Numbered from the stretch's first letter, positions 18,653-29,078 are shown. The stretch: DNA of 64,000 nucleotides from Telmatospirillum siberiense (GCF_002845745.1 NZ_PIUM01000030.1:1-64000); one strand, 5' to 3'. The notes: generated by a model not told the origin, from the sequence alone. Numbers and translations: made by a program.

Positions 18653-18696
18653 TAAAAAATCTAACACGCCCTTCGGTAAAGCTACCGAAGGGCGTG
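18653..18696 (-). terminator. Rho-independent terminator of the rpsF-rplI operon
   Basis: A perfect 14-bp stem (18665-18678 with 18683-18696, CACGCCCTTCGGTA and its complement) with a 4-base loop is followed on the minus strand by TTAGATTTTTT. It ends the ribosomal protein transcript just before cfa and is the strongest terminator in the window. Confidence 0.88.
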
Positions 18697-18732
18697 CCAT
18701 ATGTCAGGCAGCGGAACGTTGGAAAAGCCTTC

Positions 18733-19308
18733 TCAGGCCTCGGTTTCGGCTTCGGCCTCGACCTCGGCGTCATCCGTCTGGACGGCGTCGACGACCTCTT
18801 CCTCGTCCTCGGCGGGGGCCTCGACGTTCGTGCTCGCAGCCCGTGCCGCACGTTCGGCTTCTTCCTGCGACCGGGCGACGGTGACCTTCACCAGCACCGA
18901 GACTTCCGGATGCAGGGAGACGCGAACCTGGGAGGATCCCAAGCTCTTGATCGGATGATCCAGGGCGACCTGGCGGCGTTCGACGGTGAACCCTGCCTCC
19001 TTGACCGCGTCGGCGACGTCACGGCCCGAAACCGAACCGTAGAGCATGCCGCCCTCACCGGCCTGGCGGATGATCAGGATGGCGAGACCATCCAGCTTGA
19101 CGGCCACGGCCTGGGCCTCTTCGCGGCGTTGCAGATTCTGCGCCTCGAGCTGAACCCGCTGCGATTCGAAACGAATCTGGTTTTCCTTGGTGGCGCGCAG
19201 AGCCTTTTTCTGCGGCAACAAATAATTACGGGCGAATCCAGGCTTCACCTTCACGGTGTCGCCCATCTGGCCCAGCTTCTCAATGCGCTCAAGCAGGATG
19301 ACGTCCAT
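18733..19308 (-). CDS. rplI: 50S ribosomal protein bL9
   Basis: This 191-residue ribosomal protein has the bL9 start [17 protein letters not shown] and the motif [17 protein letters not shown] strong Shine-Dalgarno (GGAGGAG) precedes the ATG at 19308, whose A is shared with the TGA of the upstream DUF2232 gene. The final about 40 residues are an acidic, low-complexity tail rich in Glu, Asp, Ala and Val, longer than the about 150 residues usual in other groups but common in alphaproteobacteria. Confidence 0.97.
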   Translation of the reverse strand: MDVILLERIEKLGQMGDTVKVKPGFARNYLLPQKKALRATKENQIRFESQRVQLEAQNLQRREEAQAVAVKLDGLAILIIRQAGEGGMLYGSVSGRDVADAVKEAGFTVERRQVALDHPIKSLGSSQVRVSLHPEVSVLVKVTVARSQEEAERAARAASTNVEAPAEDEEEVVDAVQTDDAEVEAEAETEA

Positions 19309-20246
19309 CACTTCTCCTCCTGGCGGCCAACGACCTGAAGTCGCCGCAGCCTCGTCCAATGCCTAACCAATCCCAGTCCCGCAACGGCGACCTGCGCCCA
19401 GCCGAACAACACAAAAAACGCCACATAGAAAAACGCGAGCATCATACCCGCGTTGGACCGGCGGCGCAGCGTTTGATGCACCACCGCCAATCCCACAAAC
19501 ATTTGCGGCCACATCAATACCACGGCGGCGTTACGCGCGAGGTATCCGACATTACCACCGGCCGTTAGGCCGATAATCGCCGCGCCGACCAGAGCCGCCA
19601 ACATCCAAAGCGGCAATTCCAGCGCACCGTAGTCCGGCGACGACCGCAACGCATGTCCGGCCTTCGCCACCGTCCATTGCGCCAGCATCCCGTTCAGCAC
19701 CGCCATGATCAACCATGCGCTTCCCAGCATGGCGGGAAACAAGGCGGACCACAAAGCGACGGCACCGTCGCGAACTTCCACCGGCGTCAAGGGCCCCATC
19801 TGATCGAGGAGCTGCGTCACATAACGCCGCGCCTGCTCCTCGAAACCGGTCCCGGAGCCCATGATCAGGGACGTACCCAAGACCATCAGGACGACCGCCG
19901 CGGCAGCAAGCCAAGCCAGTAACGAGCCCGGCGGATACCAAACGACTCCTCCCTGAGGAACCGGTCGATATTGCACGGCGAGCCGCACCAGAATGACCGC
20001 CGGCAACAGCGCCGCTGCGGCGAATACCGGTGCCGCCGATGGTGCCGCAGCCACGATCACGGCCAAACCCAAGCCGCTTCCCAGCAAGGTCCGTCCAAAC
20101 CCCCAACTGAGGCCGATCATCACAAGCGGTAAGGGCATTACATACGCCAGAACCGCGCCCAGTCCTCCTCCTCCGGTTAGAACCGAAAGATAAACTAGCG
20201 CGCTGGCCACCCCTGCGACGATCGACAGACCGAGGTCTTTGGACAT
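19308..20246 (-). CDS. DUF2232 membrane protein
   Basis: A 312-residue very hydrophobic protein with about eight membrane helices. It matches the DUF2232 family often encoded between rpsR and rplI in alphaproteobacteria. No catalytic motif is seen and its function is unknown. Related Gram-positive YybS proteins occupy the same place beside rplI. Its stop overlaps the rplI start (TGATG), so translation is coupled. Confidence 0.9.
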   Translation of the reverse strand: MSKDLGLSIVAGVASALVYLSVLTGGGGLGAVLAYVMPLPLVMIGLSWGFGRTLLGSGLGLAVIVAAAPSAAPVFAAAALLPAVILVRLAVQYRPVPQGGVVWYPPGSLLAWLAAAAVVLMVLGTSLIMGSGTGFEEQARRYVTQLLDQMGPLTPVEVRDGAVALWSALFPAMLGSAWLIMAVLNGMLAQWTVAKAGHALRSSPDYGALELPLWMLAALVGAAIIGLTAGGNVGYLARNAAVVLMWPQMFVGLAVVHQTLRRRSNAGMMLAFFYVAFFVLFGWAQVAVAGLGLVRHWTRLRRLQVVGRQEEK

Positions 20247-20300
20247 GCATTCCCCGGATGGCGGAACGATCGCCCGGCAGGCCGGGCGATCGTGCCAGCC

Positions 20301-20570
20301 TTACTTCACGACGTAGGGCAGCAGACCAAGGAAGCGGGAACGCTTGATGGCCCGGGCCAATTCGCGCTGCTTCTTCGCCGAAACCGCGGTGATGCGGCTC
20401 GGGACGATCTTGCCGCGCTCGGAAATGAAGCGCTGCAGGAGCTTGACGTCCTTGTAGTCGATCTTCGGAGCGCCTTCGCCCGAGAACGGGCAGGTCTTGC
20501 GGCGACGGAAGAAGGGTCTGCGCGGAGCGGCGCTGGCGCCGGCACCCGGCGTACGGGTTTCGGTCTTCAT
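20301..20570 (-). CDS. rpsR: 30S ribosomal protein bS18
   Basis: This 89-residue protein has the family motifs [22 protein letters not shown] and [20 protein letters not shown]. It binds 16S rRNA as a heterodimer with bS6. It overlaps rpsF by 4 bases, in line with the need for equal amounts of both proteins. Confidence 0.98.
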   Translation of the reverse strand: MKTETRTPGAGASAAPRRPFFRRRKTCPFSGEGAPKIDYKDVKLLQRFISERGKIVPSRITAVSAKKQRELARAIKRSRFLGLLPYVVK

Positions 20571-21007
20571 GCCTCACCTCCTTCGGTGGCGCGGGGTGCA
20601 CGGCTGTAACCGCCCTCGCGGCCATAGCCACCTTCACGGCGCGGACGATCGTCGCCGTCGCGGCGCGGACGCTCGTCTCGCTGATTTTTACTGAGCATCA
20701 CGGCGGACGGCCCTTCTTCAAGCTCGTCGACGCGAACCGACAGATAGCGCAAGACGTCTTCGTTGATCGACATCTGACGCTCGAACTCCTTCACGGCAGG
20801 TGCCGGAGCGTCGACGTTGAACAGGACGTAATGGCCCTTGCGGTTCTTTTTGACGCGGTAGGCGATATTACGCAGGCCCCAATATTCACGCTTGGAAACC
20901 TGGCCGCCGTTGGAAATGATGATGTTGGCCAATTCTTCGGTCAGGGTTTCCACCTGAGGGGTGGCAAGATCCTGGCGCGCGATGACCACGCACTCGTAAA
21001 GCGACAT
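20567..21007 (-). CDS. rpsF: 30S ribosomal protein bS6
   Basis: This 146-residue protein begins [14 protein letters not shown] and contains the core [19 protein letters not shown]. The tail is rich in Arg, Asp and Gly (about 105-146), as in other alphaproteobacterial bS6 proteins. A strong AAGGAG lies seven bases before the ATG. It is the first gene of the operon rpsF-rpsR-DUF2232-rplI. Confidence 0.98.
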   Translation of the reverse strand: MSLYECVVIARQDLATPQVETLTEELANIIISNGGQVSKREYWGLRNIAYRVKKNRKGHYVLFNVDAPAPAVKEFERQMSINEDVLRYLSVRVDELEEGPSAVMLSKNQRDERPRRDGDDRPRREGGYGREGGYSRAPRATEGGEA

Positions 21008-21104
21008 TCAAGCACTCCTTATGGCTTGTCTCTTCTCGTCGCGCCCCATGTCGAAGGCGTGCGAGCATAGCCGGCCCCTGCCGGCAAGGAGCAAGAAGGC
21101 GCGC

Positions 21105-21132
21105 AATATACACGAATCCTTTTGGCATGCAA
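21105..21132 (-). promoter_or_regulatory. Candidate sigma-70 promoter of the rpsF operon
   Basis: On the minus strand, TTGCAT (21132-21127) is separated by 16 bases from TATATT (21110-21105). This would give a leader of about 90 bases before rpsF. The leader contains a GCCGG/CCGGC hairpin at 21070-21085 that could be the bS6-bS18 autoregulatory site known from other bacteria. Confidence 0.55.
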
Positions 21133-21398
21133 GCGGGGCGTCGAAAGCGCGGAAACCCGAGTCCGGGAGCGCGTTCGGGCTCCGGGGCGTTCTTGGGGGA
21201 TCTGCCTTAGGGAGGGGTGTTCCTGAATCATTCGCTGATGTATATAGATGGCCATAGGTTTTTCATTACAAGAATGATCGATGTTAATTGGTTAATTGAT
21301 CGTTTTTAAGTAAAAATATAATCCTTTTTGTTAAAGATTAATTGCCTTTCATGCGAAGGTTTTTAGTGCTGCATGTTGTGCTGAGATGGGGTGTGGCC
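21133..21398. other. AT-rich divergent region before the chemoreceptor
   Basis: No gene is seen between the rpsF promoter and the chemoreceptor. The last about 100 bases are strikingly AT-rich and contain the direct repeat GTTAATTGGTTAATTG near 21283-21298, which could be a regulator or flagellar sigma target, though I cannot match a known consensus. The chemoreceptor frame remains open back to a TTG at 21342. Confidence 0.45.
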
Positions 21399-23480
21399 AT
21401 GTCGTTGCGCGTGGGGACGTTGATGCAGATCCTGTTCGGCGCGGTGCTGCTGATCATTACCGGGGTCCTGCTGTCCGATGTCTGGGCGATCGTGCTGGAG
21501 CGTCACTCCGCGGAACGGGCCGTTGAGGTGAATAAAGCCGGTCAGTCCATCTTTTCCGCCGTGCAAAGCCTGCGGATCGAGCGCGGGCGGGCGCGTGTCG
21601 GTTTGCAGGGGGCGTCGCCGGCAAGCGAGAGGATCCGCGGCGACATCGTCGCGATGCGCGCGGGCGCCAATCCCGCGATGGACCAACTGCTGGCCATCTG
21701 CTCGACCATTGTTTGCGCCGAACCGGAGGAGATGGACGCGCTTCGGCGCAACCGGGCGGATGTGGACAAGGTGCGGGAGGAGGCGGATCGCGATCTCGCT
21801 CTCCCGCTCGAGCAGCGCAACACCGGTATCGCCGAGCGCTGGAACAAGACCGCCAGCGTACTGATCAGCCGCCTGGAGATCCTGTCTAACCATCTGTCGA
21901 CGGAGGTTCGTCTGGTCGATCCGGTCATCGGCGAGGCGATGGCGATCAAGCAGGCCGGATGGATCTTTCGGGATTCGGCCGGCTTCATGGGGACGCTGTT
22001 CAGCGAGGCCATACAAAACGGCGCCATTTCGCAAGCGAACGCCGCCAAAATCGCAGACTATGATTCGCGAATCGACGTGGCCTGGTCGATCATTGCCGAT
22101 CTGACTGCCAGGCCGGGGGCGCCGGCCGGGGTCGTCGAGGCGGTAAAGAGGACCCAGGCGGAATATTTTGACGGTTTTCGGCCGCTGCTGAAGCGCATTC
22201 GCACGGCGCTGATCGCGGGGAGTCCTTCCCCCGTTGGAATGGACGAGGTCATGGCGGGATCCGACAAGGCCTTGACGGCGATCATCGGGATTCCCGCGCA
22301 GGCCTTGGCGGCCGCCCGTGAACACGCCGAAGACCAGGCGGCGACGGCGAACCGTCATTTGATTGCCGAATTGGCTCTGCTCGTGGCGGCTCTGGGAGTG
22401 GGAATCCTCGCTATCGCCGTTATCCGGCGGCGTATCGTTCGGCCGATCCACGGCATCGTTTCGGCCATGCAGACCGTCGCGGCGGGGGATCTGTCGACCG
22501 AGATCCCCTATCGCGATCGGCGTGACGAAGTCGGCGATCTTTCGGATGCCTTGGCCGTGTTCAAGGAGCAAGCCCTCGAAAAGGAACGGCTGGCCGCCAG
22601 CCAGAAAGAGGCGCAGGCGCAGAAGGAACGCCGGCAGGCGGCCGTCGAAAGCGCCATCGCCGATTTCGAGAAGGCGGCGACCGAGGCGCTGGAGGCTTTT
22701 TCGACGGCGGCCGGACAACTGACGGCCATGTCGGACGGTATGTCGCGGTCGGCCGGGGATACCAGCGTACAGGCTTCGGCTGTCGTTTCCGCCTCCGACA
22801 TGACTTCCGAGAGCGTGCAGACGGTCGCCGGCGCCACCGAGGAACTGTCCAGTTCGATCAGCGAGATCTCGCGGCAGGTAACACAGTCGGCGTCGGTTTC
22901 CGGGCGTGCCGTCGAACAGGCGCAGCGGACCGACAAAACAGTGAATGGTCTGGCTGAGGCGGCGCAAAGAATCGGCGATGTGGTGAAAATGATTCAAGAC
23001 ATCGCCTCGCAGACCAATTTGCTGGCATTGAACGCCACGATCGAGGCGGCTCGCGCCGGCGAGGCGGGCAAAGGATTCGCCGTGGTGGCCGGAGAGGTGA
23101 AAAGCCTGGCCAATCAAACCGCCAAGGCGACGGAGGATATCACCGCGCAGATATCCCTGATGCAGGCGGTGACCGGCGAATCCGTCGAGGCGATTCGCGA
23201 GATCGGCGTGACCATCTCCGAAATCAGCGGCATTTCGGCCGCCATCGCCTCGGCGGTGGAGGAGCAGGGGGCGGCAACCCAGGATATCGCCCGCAATGTG
23301 CAGCAGGCGGCGCTGAGCGTCCAGGAGGTCTCCAGCAATATCGCCGGCGTCAGTCGGGCCGCCGGGGAAACGGGGAATGCCGCGGCCGGCGTCCGGACCG
23401 CGGCCGGAGAGTTGAACGAGCGTGCCGATATGCTGCGACGGCAGGTGGCTTCCTTCCTGGCGGGTATTCGCTCTTTATAA
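21399..23480 (+). CDS. Methyl-accepting chemotaxis protein
   Basis: A 693-residue chemoreceptor starting [10 protein letters not shown]. Membrane helix 1 lies at about 8-30. A long helical periplasmic domain (about 31-318) has an [11 protein letters not shown] motif reminiscent of nitrate/nitrite-sensing NIT domains, a weak resemblance. Helix 2 lies at about 320-341, a HAMP domain follows ([15 protein letters not shown]), and the signalling domain has the conserved hairpin tip [20 protein letters not shown] near 535-555. In-frame earlier starts at 21342 and 21351 exist but are less likely. Confidence 0.93.
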   Translation: MSLRVGTLMQILFGAVLLIITGVLLSDVWAIVLERHSAERAVEVNKAGQSIFSAVQSLRIERGRARVGLQGASPASERIRGDIVAMRAGANPAMDQLLAICSTIVCAEPEEMDALRRNRADVDKVREEADRDLALPLEQRNTGIAERWNKTASVLISRLEILSNHLSTEVRLVDPVIGEAMAIKQAGWIFRDSAGFMGTLFSEAIQNGAISQANAAKIADYDSRIDVAWSIIADLTARPGAPAGVVEAVKRTQAEYFDGFRPLLKRIRTALIAGSPSPVGMDEVMAGSDKALTAIIGIPAQALAAAREHAEDQAATANRHLIAELALLVAALGVGILAIAVIRRRIVRPIHGIVSAMQTVAAGDLSTEIPYRDRRDEVGDLSDALAVFKEQALEKERLAASQKEAQAQKERRQAAVESAIADFEKAATEALEAFSTAAGQLTAMSDGMSRSAGDTSVQASAVVSASDMTSESVQTVAGATEELSSSISEISRQVTQSASVSGRAVEQAQRTDKTVNGLAEAAQRIGDVVKMIQDIASQTNLLALNATIEAARAGEAGKGFAVVAGEVKSLANQTAKATEDITAQISLMQAVTGESVEAIREIGVTISEISGISAAIASAVEEQGAATQDIARNVQQAALSVQEVSSNIAGVSRAAGETGNAAAGVRTAAGELNERADMLRRQVASFLAGIRSL

Positions 23481-23509
23481 GTGAGTGAGCCCGAGCGGCG
23501 TTTATGCCA

Positions 23510-24478
23510 TCAGCCGGCGTTCAGAACCCCGGGGTTGGCGACATTGGCCGGTTGCCCGCGATCGAAGGCCAGGATGTTTTCGAAGGCTTTGGAAAAATAG
23601 AGTTCATAGCTGTTTCTCTCGACATAGCCGATGTGCGGTGTGCACAGCACATTGGGCATGAGAAGCAGCGGGTGGTGCGGATCGTAAACCGGTTCCTCGT
23701 CGAAGACGTCAACGGCGGCGTACCCCGGACGTCCGGCGGCCAGGGCTGATTCCAGGGCGCCGGGGGCGATCAGGCCGGAACGGCTGGTGTTGACCAGGAG
23801 AGCGCTGGATTTCATGCGGGCCAGATCATCCGCGCCGATCAGGCCGGCTGTCCCCGCCGCGAGACGGAGATGCAGGCTGAGCACGTCGGAGCCCTCGAAA
23901 AGAGCCTGACGCGACGGGAAAAGCCTGAAACCGTCGGCGGCGGCGCGTTCCCGGGATGCCTCGCTTCCCCAAACGGCGACGTCCATGCCGAAGGCCTTGC
24001 CGTAGCGGGCGATCATCTGACCGATTTTGCCATAGCTCCAGATGCCCAGCACCTGGCCGTGCAGGCATTCGCCAAGCGTGGTTTGCCAAAGGCCCTGGCG
24101 AAGATCCCGGGCCGCCGTCAGCAGTTGGCGGCGGGCGGCCATGATCAGCGCCCAGGTCAGTTCGGCCGGAGCGATGGGCGATCCGACACCCTCGAGAACG
24201 GCGACGCCGGCCGCCGTGCAGGCGGCGAGATCGACATGTCCGGCGATCTTTCCCGTCTGGCTGATGCAGCGCAATCGGGGGGTGCCCTTGAGAAAGGCCT
24301 CATCGACTTTCGTCCGCTCGCGGATGAGAACCAAGGCCTCCGCTTCGGCAAGACAGCGGGGAGAGTCCGTCTCCCTGGCCAGATCGCCCAGAATGCTCAC
24401 CCGATGCCCCCGCAGAAGCTTCAGGCAGGAAAGGCCGGCGACGGCATGCTGATAATCATCGGGAATCACGATCCGCAT
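23510..24478 (-). CDS. D-2-hydroxyacid dehydrogenase family protein
   Basis: A 322-residue NAD-dependent dehydrogenase. The Rossmann motif appears as GIWSYGKIG. Catalytic Arg lies in NTSRSGLI, Glu in FDEEP and His in CTPHIGY, so the active site is intact. The nearest subgroup would be phosphoglycerate-dehydrogenase-like or hydroxypyruvate/glyoxylate reductase-like enzymes, and the substrate cannot be assigned. It is a monocistronic gene convergent with the chemoreceptor and divergent from fabD. Confidence 0.88.
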   Translation of the reverse strand: MRIVIPDDYQHAVAGLSCLKLLRGHRVSILGDLARETDSPRCLAEAEALVLIRERTKVDEAFLKGTPRLRCISQTGKIAGHVDLAACTAAGVAVLEGVGSPIAPAELTWALIMAARRQLLTAARDLRQGLWQTTLGECLHGQVLGIWSYGKIGQMIARYGKAFGMDVAVWGSEASRERAAADGFRLFPSRQALFEGSDVLSLHLRLAAGTAGLIGADDLARMKSSALLVNTSRSGLIAPGALESALAAGRPGYAAVDVFDEEPVYDPHHPLLLMPNVLCTPHIGYVERNSYELYFSKAFENILAFDRGQPANVANPGVLNAG

Positions 24479-24582
24479 TTCTCGCTCCTGTCGTTTCGGC
24501 CGAAGAGTGAAAGTTCAAGGGTAGCCGCGGCGGAAACCCCTGACAATGATCACGTGGCGCCGCATCTTCGACGGCTGCATGC

Positions 24583-24610
24583 TTGACACCACCGAAGTAC
24601 GCGCTATTCC
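24583..24610 (+). promoter_or_regulatory. Candidate sigma-70 promoter of the fab operon
   Basis: TTGACA at 24583-24588 and TATTCC at 24605-24610 have a 16-base spacer, 28 bases upstream of the fabD ATG. A GAGGGGG ribosome binding site lies between. Confidence 0.6.
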
Positions 24611-24638
24611 TTGTCGCCGATTTAGATGAGGGGGCTAT

Positions 24639-25577
24639 ATGTCGCGTGCAATCGTCTTTCCGGGCCAAGGGTCGCAAGCGGTCGGAATGGGCCGTGAGCT
24701 GGCCGACGCTTTCACCGTCGCTCGCGATGTCTTCAGCGAGGTCGATGAGGCTCTGAAGCAGAAGCTGTCCAAGCTGATGTGGGAGGGGCCGGACAGCGAG
24801 TTGATCCTGACCGAGAACGCGCAGCCGGCGTTGATGGCGGTCAGCATGGCGGTCATGCGGGTGCTTTCCGAACAGGGCAACTGGACCATCGCCGACAAAG
24901 CCGCCCTGGTCGCCGGGCACAGTCTGGGCGAATATTCGGCGCTGGCCGCCGCTGGCACCTTCAGTCTGGCCGATACTGCGCGGCTTCTGAAAACGCGCGG
25001 CCAGGCCATGCAGAAGGCCGTTCCGGTCGGCGTCGGCGCGATGGCGGCGCTTCTGGGCGTGGAAATCGACCAGGCCCGCGAGATCGCCGCCGAGGCGGCG
25101 CAGGGAGAGGTGTGCGAGGCGGCCAATGATAACGCCCCCGGCCAGGTCGTGGTCAGCGGGGCGAAGGCCGCGGTCGAGCGCGCCATGGCCCTGTCGGCGG
25201 CCAAGGGCTTCAAGCGTTCCGTTCTGCTTCCCGTATCGGCGCCCTTCCACTGTTCCCTGATGCAGCCGGCGGCTGACGTCATGGCCGAGGCGCTCGCCCA
25301 GGTGGCGATGAAGGCCCCCGTGGTCCCCCTGGTGGCCAATGTGACGGCGAGCCAGACCCGCGATCCGGAAGAGATCCGCAAGTTGCTGGTGGCCCAGGTC
25401 ACCGGGACGGTGCGCTGGCGCGAAAGCATTCTGGCGATGAAGGCCGCCGGTGTCGATAACCTGGTCGAGGCGGGGTCAGGCAAGGTGCTGGCTGGTTTGG
25501 CCAAACGTATCGACAAGGAGATATCGGCCGTCTCGCTGCAAACGCCGGCCGACATCGAAGCCTTCCTCAAGGCCTGA
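24639..25577 (+). CDS. fabD: Malonyl-CoA:ACP transacylase
   Basis: This 312-residue enzyme loads malonate from CoA onto acyl carrier protein for fatty acid synthesis. It has the oxyanion-hole motif FPGQGSQ at the start, the catalytic serine in AGHSLGEYSAL and the catalytic His in SAPFHCSLM. Length is typical. It starts the fabD-fabG-acpP-fabF-mltG cluster. Confidence 0.97.
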   Translation: MSRAIVFPGQGSQAVGMGRELADAFTVARDVFSEVDEALKQKLSKLMWEGPDSELILTENAQPALMAVSMAVMRVLSEQGNWTIADKAALVAGHSLGEYSALAAAGTFSLADTARLLKTRGQAMQKAVPVGVGAMAALLGVEIDQAREIAAEAAQGEVCEAANDNAPGQVVVSGAKAAVERAMALSAAKGFKRSVLLPVSAPFHCSLMQPAADVMAEALAQVAMKAPVVPLVANVTASQTRDPEEIRKLLVAQVTGTVRWRESILAMKAAGVDNLVEAGSGKVLAGLAKRIDKEISAVSLQTPADIEAFLKA

Positions 25578-25590
25578 CAGGAGCGCACCC

Positions 25591-26328
25591 ATGTTCGATT
25601 TGACAGGCAAGACGGCGCTGGTGACCGGCGCTTCGGGGGACATCGGGGGGGCGATCGCCCGGGCCTTGCAGGCGCAAGGGGCCGTCGTCGCTCTTTCGGG
25701 CACCCGCCGGCCCGCCCTGGAGGCGCTTGCCGCCGAATTGGGCGGAACTTCCCCTGTGCTTACGTGCGATCTGTCTGACGGATCATCGGTGGAGCAGTTG
25801 GCCAAGGACGCCGAGCAGGCCCTGGGGTCGCTCGATATCCTGGTGAACAACGCGGGATTGACCCGGGACGGTCTGGTTCTGCGGATGAAGGACGACGACT
25901 GGCAGAAGGTTCTGGATGTCAATCTGAGCGCCGCCTTCCGGCTGTCCCGCGCGGTCGTCAAGGGGATGATGAGGCGGCGCTTCGGGCGCATCGTCAACAT
26001 CACCTCGATCGTCGGCGTCACGGGAAATCCCGGACAGGTGAACTACGCCGCCTCGAAGGCCGGCCTGATCGGCATGTCGAAGGCCCTGGCCCAGGAGGTC
26101 GCGTCGCGGGGCATCACCGTCAACTGCATCGCGCCGGGCTTCGTCACCTCCGCCATGACCCAGGTGCTCACCGACGAACAAAAGTCGAAGTTGCTTGCCG
26201 GGGTTCCCTTAGGAAGAATGGGGGATCCTGCCGAAATCGCCGCGGCGGCCGTTTATTTGGCGAGCGGCGAAGCGTCATACGTCACCGGTCAGACATTGCA
26301 TGTCAATGGCGGTATGGCGATGATATAA
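25591..26328 (+). CDS. fabG: 3-oxoacyl-ACP reductase
   Basis: This 245-residue SDR enzyme reduces 3-ketoacyl-ACP with NADPH. The motifs are TGASGDIGG, NNAGLTRDGL, NITSIVG and YAASKAG, plus GFVTSAMT and the C-terminal HVNGGMAM typical of FabG. The ATG at 25591 follows a GACAGGAGCG ribosome binding site 13 bases after fabD; the open frame upstream of it overlaps fabD and is not coding. Confidence 0.97.
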   Translation: MFDLTGKTALVTGASGDIGGAIARALQAQGAVVALSGTRRPALEALAAELGGTSPVLTCDLSDGSSVEQLAKDAEQALGSLDILVNNAGLTRDGLVLRMKDDDWQKVLDVNLSAAFRLSRAVVKGMMRRRFGRIVNITSIVGVTGNPGQVNYAASKAGLIGMSKALAQEVASRGITVNCIAPGFVTSAMTQVLTDEQKSKLLAGVPLGRMGDPAEIAAAAVYLASGEASYVTGQTLHVNGGMAMI

Positions 26329-26486
26329 GGGTTTCGGGCCGTTTCGGATGCCTCGCCTATGCGCTAGTCAGGCTGAAAAAAGTATGCTACGTAACGGCTC
26401 TTTTTCCGGACGGGGGGGGATCGGCTTGCCTCGACCGCCTAAGTCCCAAGTTCCTGCCCACCTAAGATTTTCGAGGGGTTTTACAA

Positions 26487-26720
26487 ATGTCTGATGTCGC
26501 CGAGCGGGTTAAGAAGATCGTTGTCGAGCACCTGGGCGTCGAGGAGTCCAAGGTCACTGAGACGGCCAGCTTCATCGACGATCTGGGAGCCGATAGCCTG
26601 GACACCGTTGAATTGGTGATGGCTTTCGAAGAAGAGTTTGGCTGTGAGATTCCGGATGACGCCGCCGAAAAGATTTTGACGGTCAAGGACGCCATCGACT
26701 TCATTTCGTCGCATAGTTAA
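26487..26720 (+). CDS. acpP: Acyl carrier protein
   Basis: This 77-residue acidic protein carries the growing acyl chain on a phosphopantetheine attached to Ser in [10 protein letters not shown]. It is preceded by 158 bases of non-coding sequence, so it may have its own promoter, as usual for this highly expressed gene. Acyl-ACPs made here are the expected substrates of the RpfF-like enzyme encoded about 5 kb away. Confidence 0.98.
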   Translation: MSDVAERVKKIVVEHLGVEESKVTETASFIDDLGADSLDTVELVMAFEEEFGCEIPDDAAEKILTVKDAIDFISSHS

Positions 26721-26797
26721 GGCGATACCCACCGCGCTGGCCTGCTTGTGGCCGGTCGGCGCGGATGTCTTCCTTTCGGAACGGATAAGCGGAACGC

Positions 26798-28057
26798 ATG
26801 AGACGAGTTGTCATCACCGGGCTCGGGATGGTCACGCCGCTTGGCGTCGGCGTCACGGCCAATTGGGATCGCTTGACGAAGAGCGAATCCGGCATTCGTG
26901 CCATCGAACATTTTGATACGTCGGATTTGCCGGCGAAGATCGCAGGGCTCGTGCCGACCGGCACCGGGGATCCGCATCTCTTCAATCCTGATGATGTGTG
27001 TTCGTCCAAGGACCGCCGGAGGATGGACGATTTTATCGTCTATGCTCTTTGCGCCGCGATCGAGGCCGTCGAGGATTCGGGCTGGAAGCCCGAAGCCGAA
27101 GAGGACCGCGAACAGACCGGCGTGATGATCGGTTCGGGGATCGGCGGGTTGCCGGCGATTGCCAATGGCGCCCTGGTTCTGAAGGAAGGCGGTCCGCGCA
27201 AGCTGTCGCCCTTCTTCATTCCGGCCAGCCTGATCAATCTTGCCTCGGGCCACGTATCGATCAAATACGGTTTCAAGGGACCCAACCATGCGGTGGTCAC
27301 CGCTTGTTCGACCGGAGCGCACGCCATCGGCGACGCCTCTCGGCTGATCATGTTCGGTGACGCCGATGTGATGGTCGCCGGCGGTGCCGAAGCGGCGGTC
27401 TGCCGCCTCGGGGTTGCCGGATTCTGCGCCGCGCGTGCTTTGTCGACCGGATTCAACGACACGCCTACCAAAGGATCCCGTCCCTGGGACAAGGATCGTG
27501 ACGGCTTCGTCATGGGCGAGGGCGCCGGTGTCCTGGTTCTTGAGGAATACGAGCATGCCAAGGCTCGTGGCGCCAAGATCTATGGCGAAATCATCGGCTA
27601 CGGTATGTCGGGCGATGCCCATCATATCACGGCTCCGGCCGAAGACGGCAACGGCGCCTTCCGTGCGATGCGGGCGGCTGTCAAACGGGCCGGCATCGCT
27701 CTCGAAGAGATCGATTACATCAATGCCCACGGCACTTCGACGCCTCTCGGCGACGAAATCGAACTGGGTGCGGTGAAGCGGTTGTTCGGCGACCACGCCT
27801 ATAAGTTGGCGATGTCGTCGACGAAATCGGCGATTGGTCATTTGCTGGGGGCCGCCGGGAGCGTCGAAGCGATTTATTCGCTCATGGCGATCAACCATGG
27901 TGTGGTTCCCCCGACGCTGAACCTCGACAACCCCTCCGAAGCTTGCGACATCAACTTGGTTCCGCATGTGGCGCAACAGCGCAAGGTGCGGGTTGCTCTG
28001 TCCAACTCCTTCGGTTTCGGCGGCACCAACGCTTCTCTGATTTTCAGGGCTGTTTGA
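26798..28057 (+). CDS. fabF: 3-oxoacyl-ACP synthase II
   Basis: This 419-residue condensing enzyme elongates acyl-ACP. It has the catalytic Cys in TACSTGAHAIGDA, His in NAHGTSTPLGD and His in KSAIGHLLGAAG, and the C-terminal NSFGFGGTNAS. It starts RRVVITGLGMVTPLG, as is typical. It lies between acpP and mltG, the classical order. Confidence 0.98.
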   Translation: MRRVVITGLGMVTPLGVGVTANWDRLTKSESGIRAIEHFDTSDLPAKIAGLVPTGTGDPHLFNPDDVCSSKDRRRMDDFIVYALCAAIEAVEDSGWKPEAEEDREQTGVMIGSGIGGLPAIANGALVLKEGGPRKLSPFFIPASLINLASGHVSIKYGFKGPNHAVVTACSTGAHAIGDASRLIMFGDADVMVAGGAEAAVCRLGVAGFCAARALSTGFNDTPTKGSRPWDKDRDGFVMGEGAGVLVLEEYEHAKARGAKIYGEIIGYGMSGDAHHITAPAEDGNGAFRAMRAAVKRAGIALEEIDYINAHGTSTPLGDEIELGAVKRLFGDHAYKLAMSSTKSAIGHLLGAAGSVEAIYSLMAINHGVVPPTLNLDNPSEACDINLVPHVAQQRKVRVALSNSFGFGGTNASLIFRAV

Positions 28058-28064
28058 TGCATCG

Positions 28065-29078
28065 ATGAACCGCTGGCTGGCCCGTTTCCTGGTCGTTCTG
28101 GTCATCATCATCGCGATGGCCGGGACGGCGTTGTGGTGGGGGCGAGCCAAAATCGCTCAACCGGGGCCGGCTATGGAGTCTGCCTCGGTGGTGATTCCCA
28201 GGGGAACGGGAACCGCCGACATCGCCTCGCTCTTGCAAGAGGCGGATGTCATCGATCATCCGTGGCTGTTTCTGACAGCCGTCCATCTGTCGGGCCATCA
28301 AGCCCTGATGGCCGGAGAGTATAATTTCCCGGCCCATGCCAGCATAGCCACCATCATGGATATGATGCGCCGTGGGCAGACCGTCGTCCATAAGCTGACC
28401 ATCGCCGAAGGCCTGACGGTCTATCAGGTCATGGCGCAGATGCGACAGGCCGGCGGATTGACAGGCAACGCCGCACAGAGCCCGGAAGAGGGAAGTCTGC
28501 TGCCGCAAACCTATTTTTATTCGCTGGGAGATACCCGTGACGCCTTGCTGGCGCGGATGACCCACGCGATGAACGAACTGATCGACGAGTTGTGGCGGCG
28601 TCGCGCACCCGACCTGCCGTTCAACAATAAGATCGAAGCCCTCATCCTGGCCTCGGTGGTCGAACGTGAGACCGCCATCCCAGAGGAGCGGCCCCATATC
28701 GCCGCCGTTTTTCTCAACCGGCTGCGGCTGCATATGAAGCTGCAATCGGATCCGACGGTCATTTTTGCCGTGAGCAATGCCGAGGGCATTCTCGACCGGC
28801 CGTTGACCCGCGATGATCTGGCGGTGAAAAGCCCCTACAACACCTATCAGGTCGAAGGGTTGCCGGCCGGTCCCATCTGTAATCCGGGTCGAGCCAGTCT
28901 GGAGGCCGTCCTTCATCCGATGGCCGTCGATGATCTCTATTTCGTCGCTGACGGATCGGGGGGGCACGTCTTTTCGAAATCGCTTACCGATCACAACAGG
29001 AACGTCGGCAATCTACGGCGTCTGGAGAATGGACAGGTCGTCCCTCCCGCTGTCAAGAAGAGCAAATCGCCTCGTTGA
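28065..29078 (+). CDS. mltG: Endolytic transglycosylase MltG
   Basis: This 337-residue inner-membrane lytic transglycosylase cuts nascent glycan strands. It has an N-terminal membrane helix (about 7-25), a LysM-like segment and the YceG domain. The catalytic Glu lies in ASVVERET, with conserved SPYNTYQVEGLPAGPICNPG and YFVADGSGGHVFS. The gene begins 7 bases after fabF. Confidence 0.97.
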   Translation: MNRWLARFLVVLVIIIAMAGTALWWGRAKIAQPGPAMESASVVIPRGTGTADIASLLQEADVIDHPWLFLTAVHLSGHQALMAGEYNFPAHASIATIMDMMRRGQTVVHKLTIAEGLTVYQVMAQMRQAGGLTGNAAQSPEEGSLLPQTYFYSLGDTRDALLARMTHAMNELIDELWRRRAPDLPFNNKIEALILASVVERETAIPEERPHIAAVFLNRLRLHMKLQSDPTVIFAVSNAEGILDRPLTRDDLAVKSPYNTYQVEGLPAGPICNPGRASLEAVLHPMAVDDLYFVADGSGGHVFSKSLTDHNRNVGNLRRLENGQVVPPAVKKSKSPR

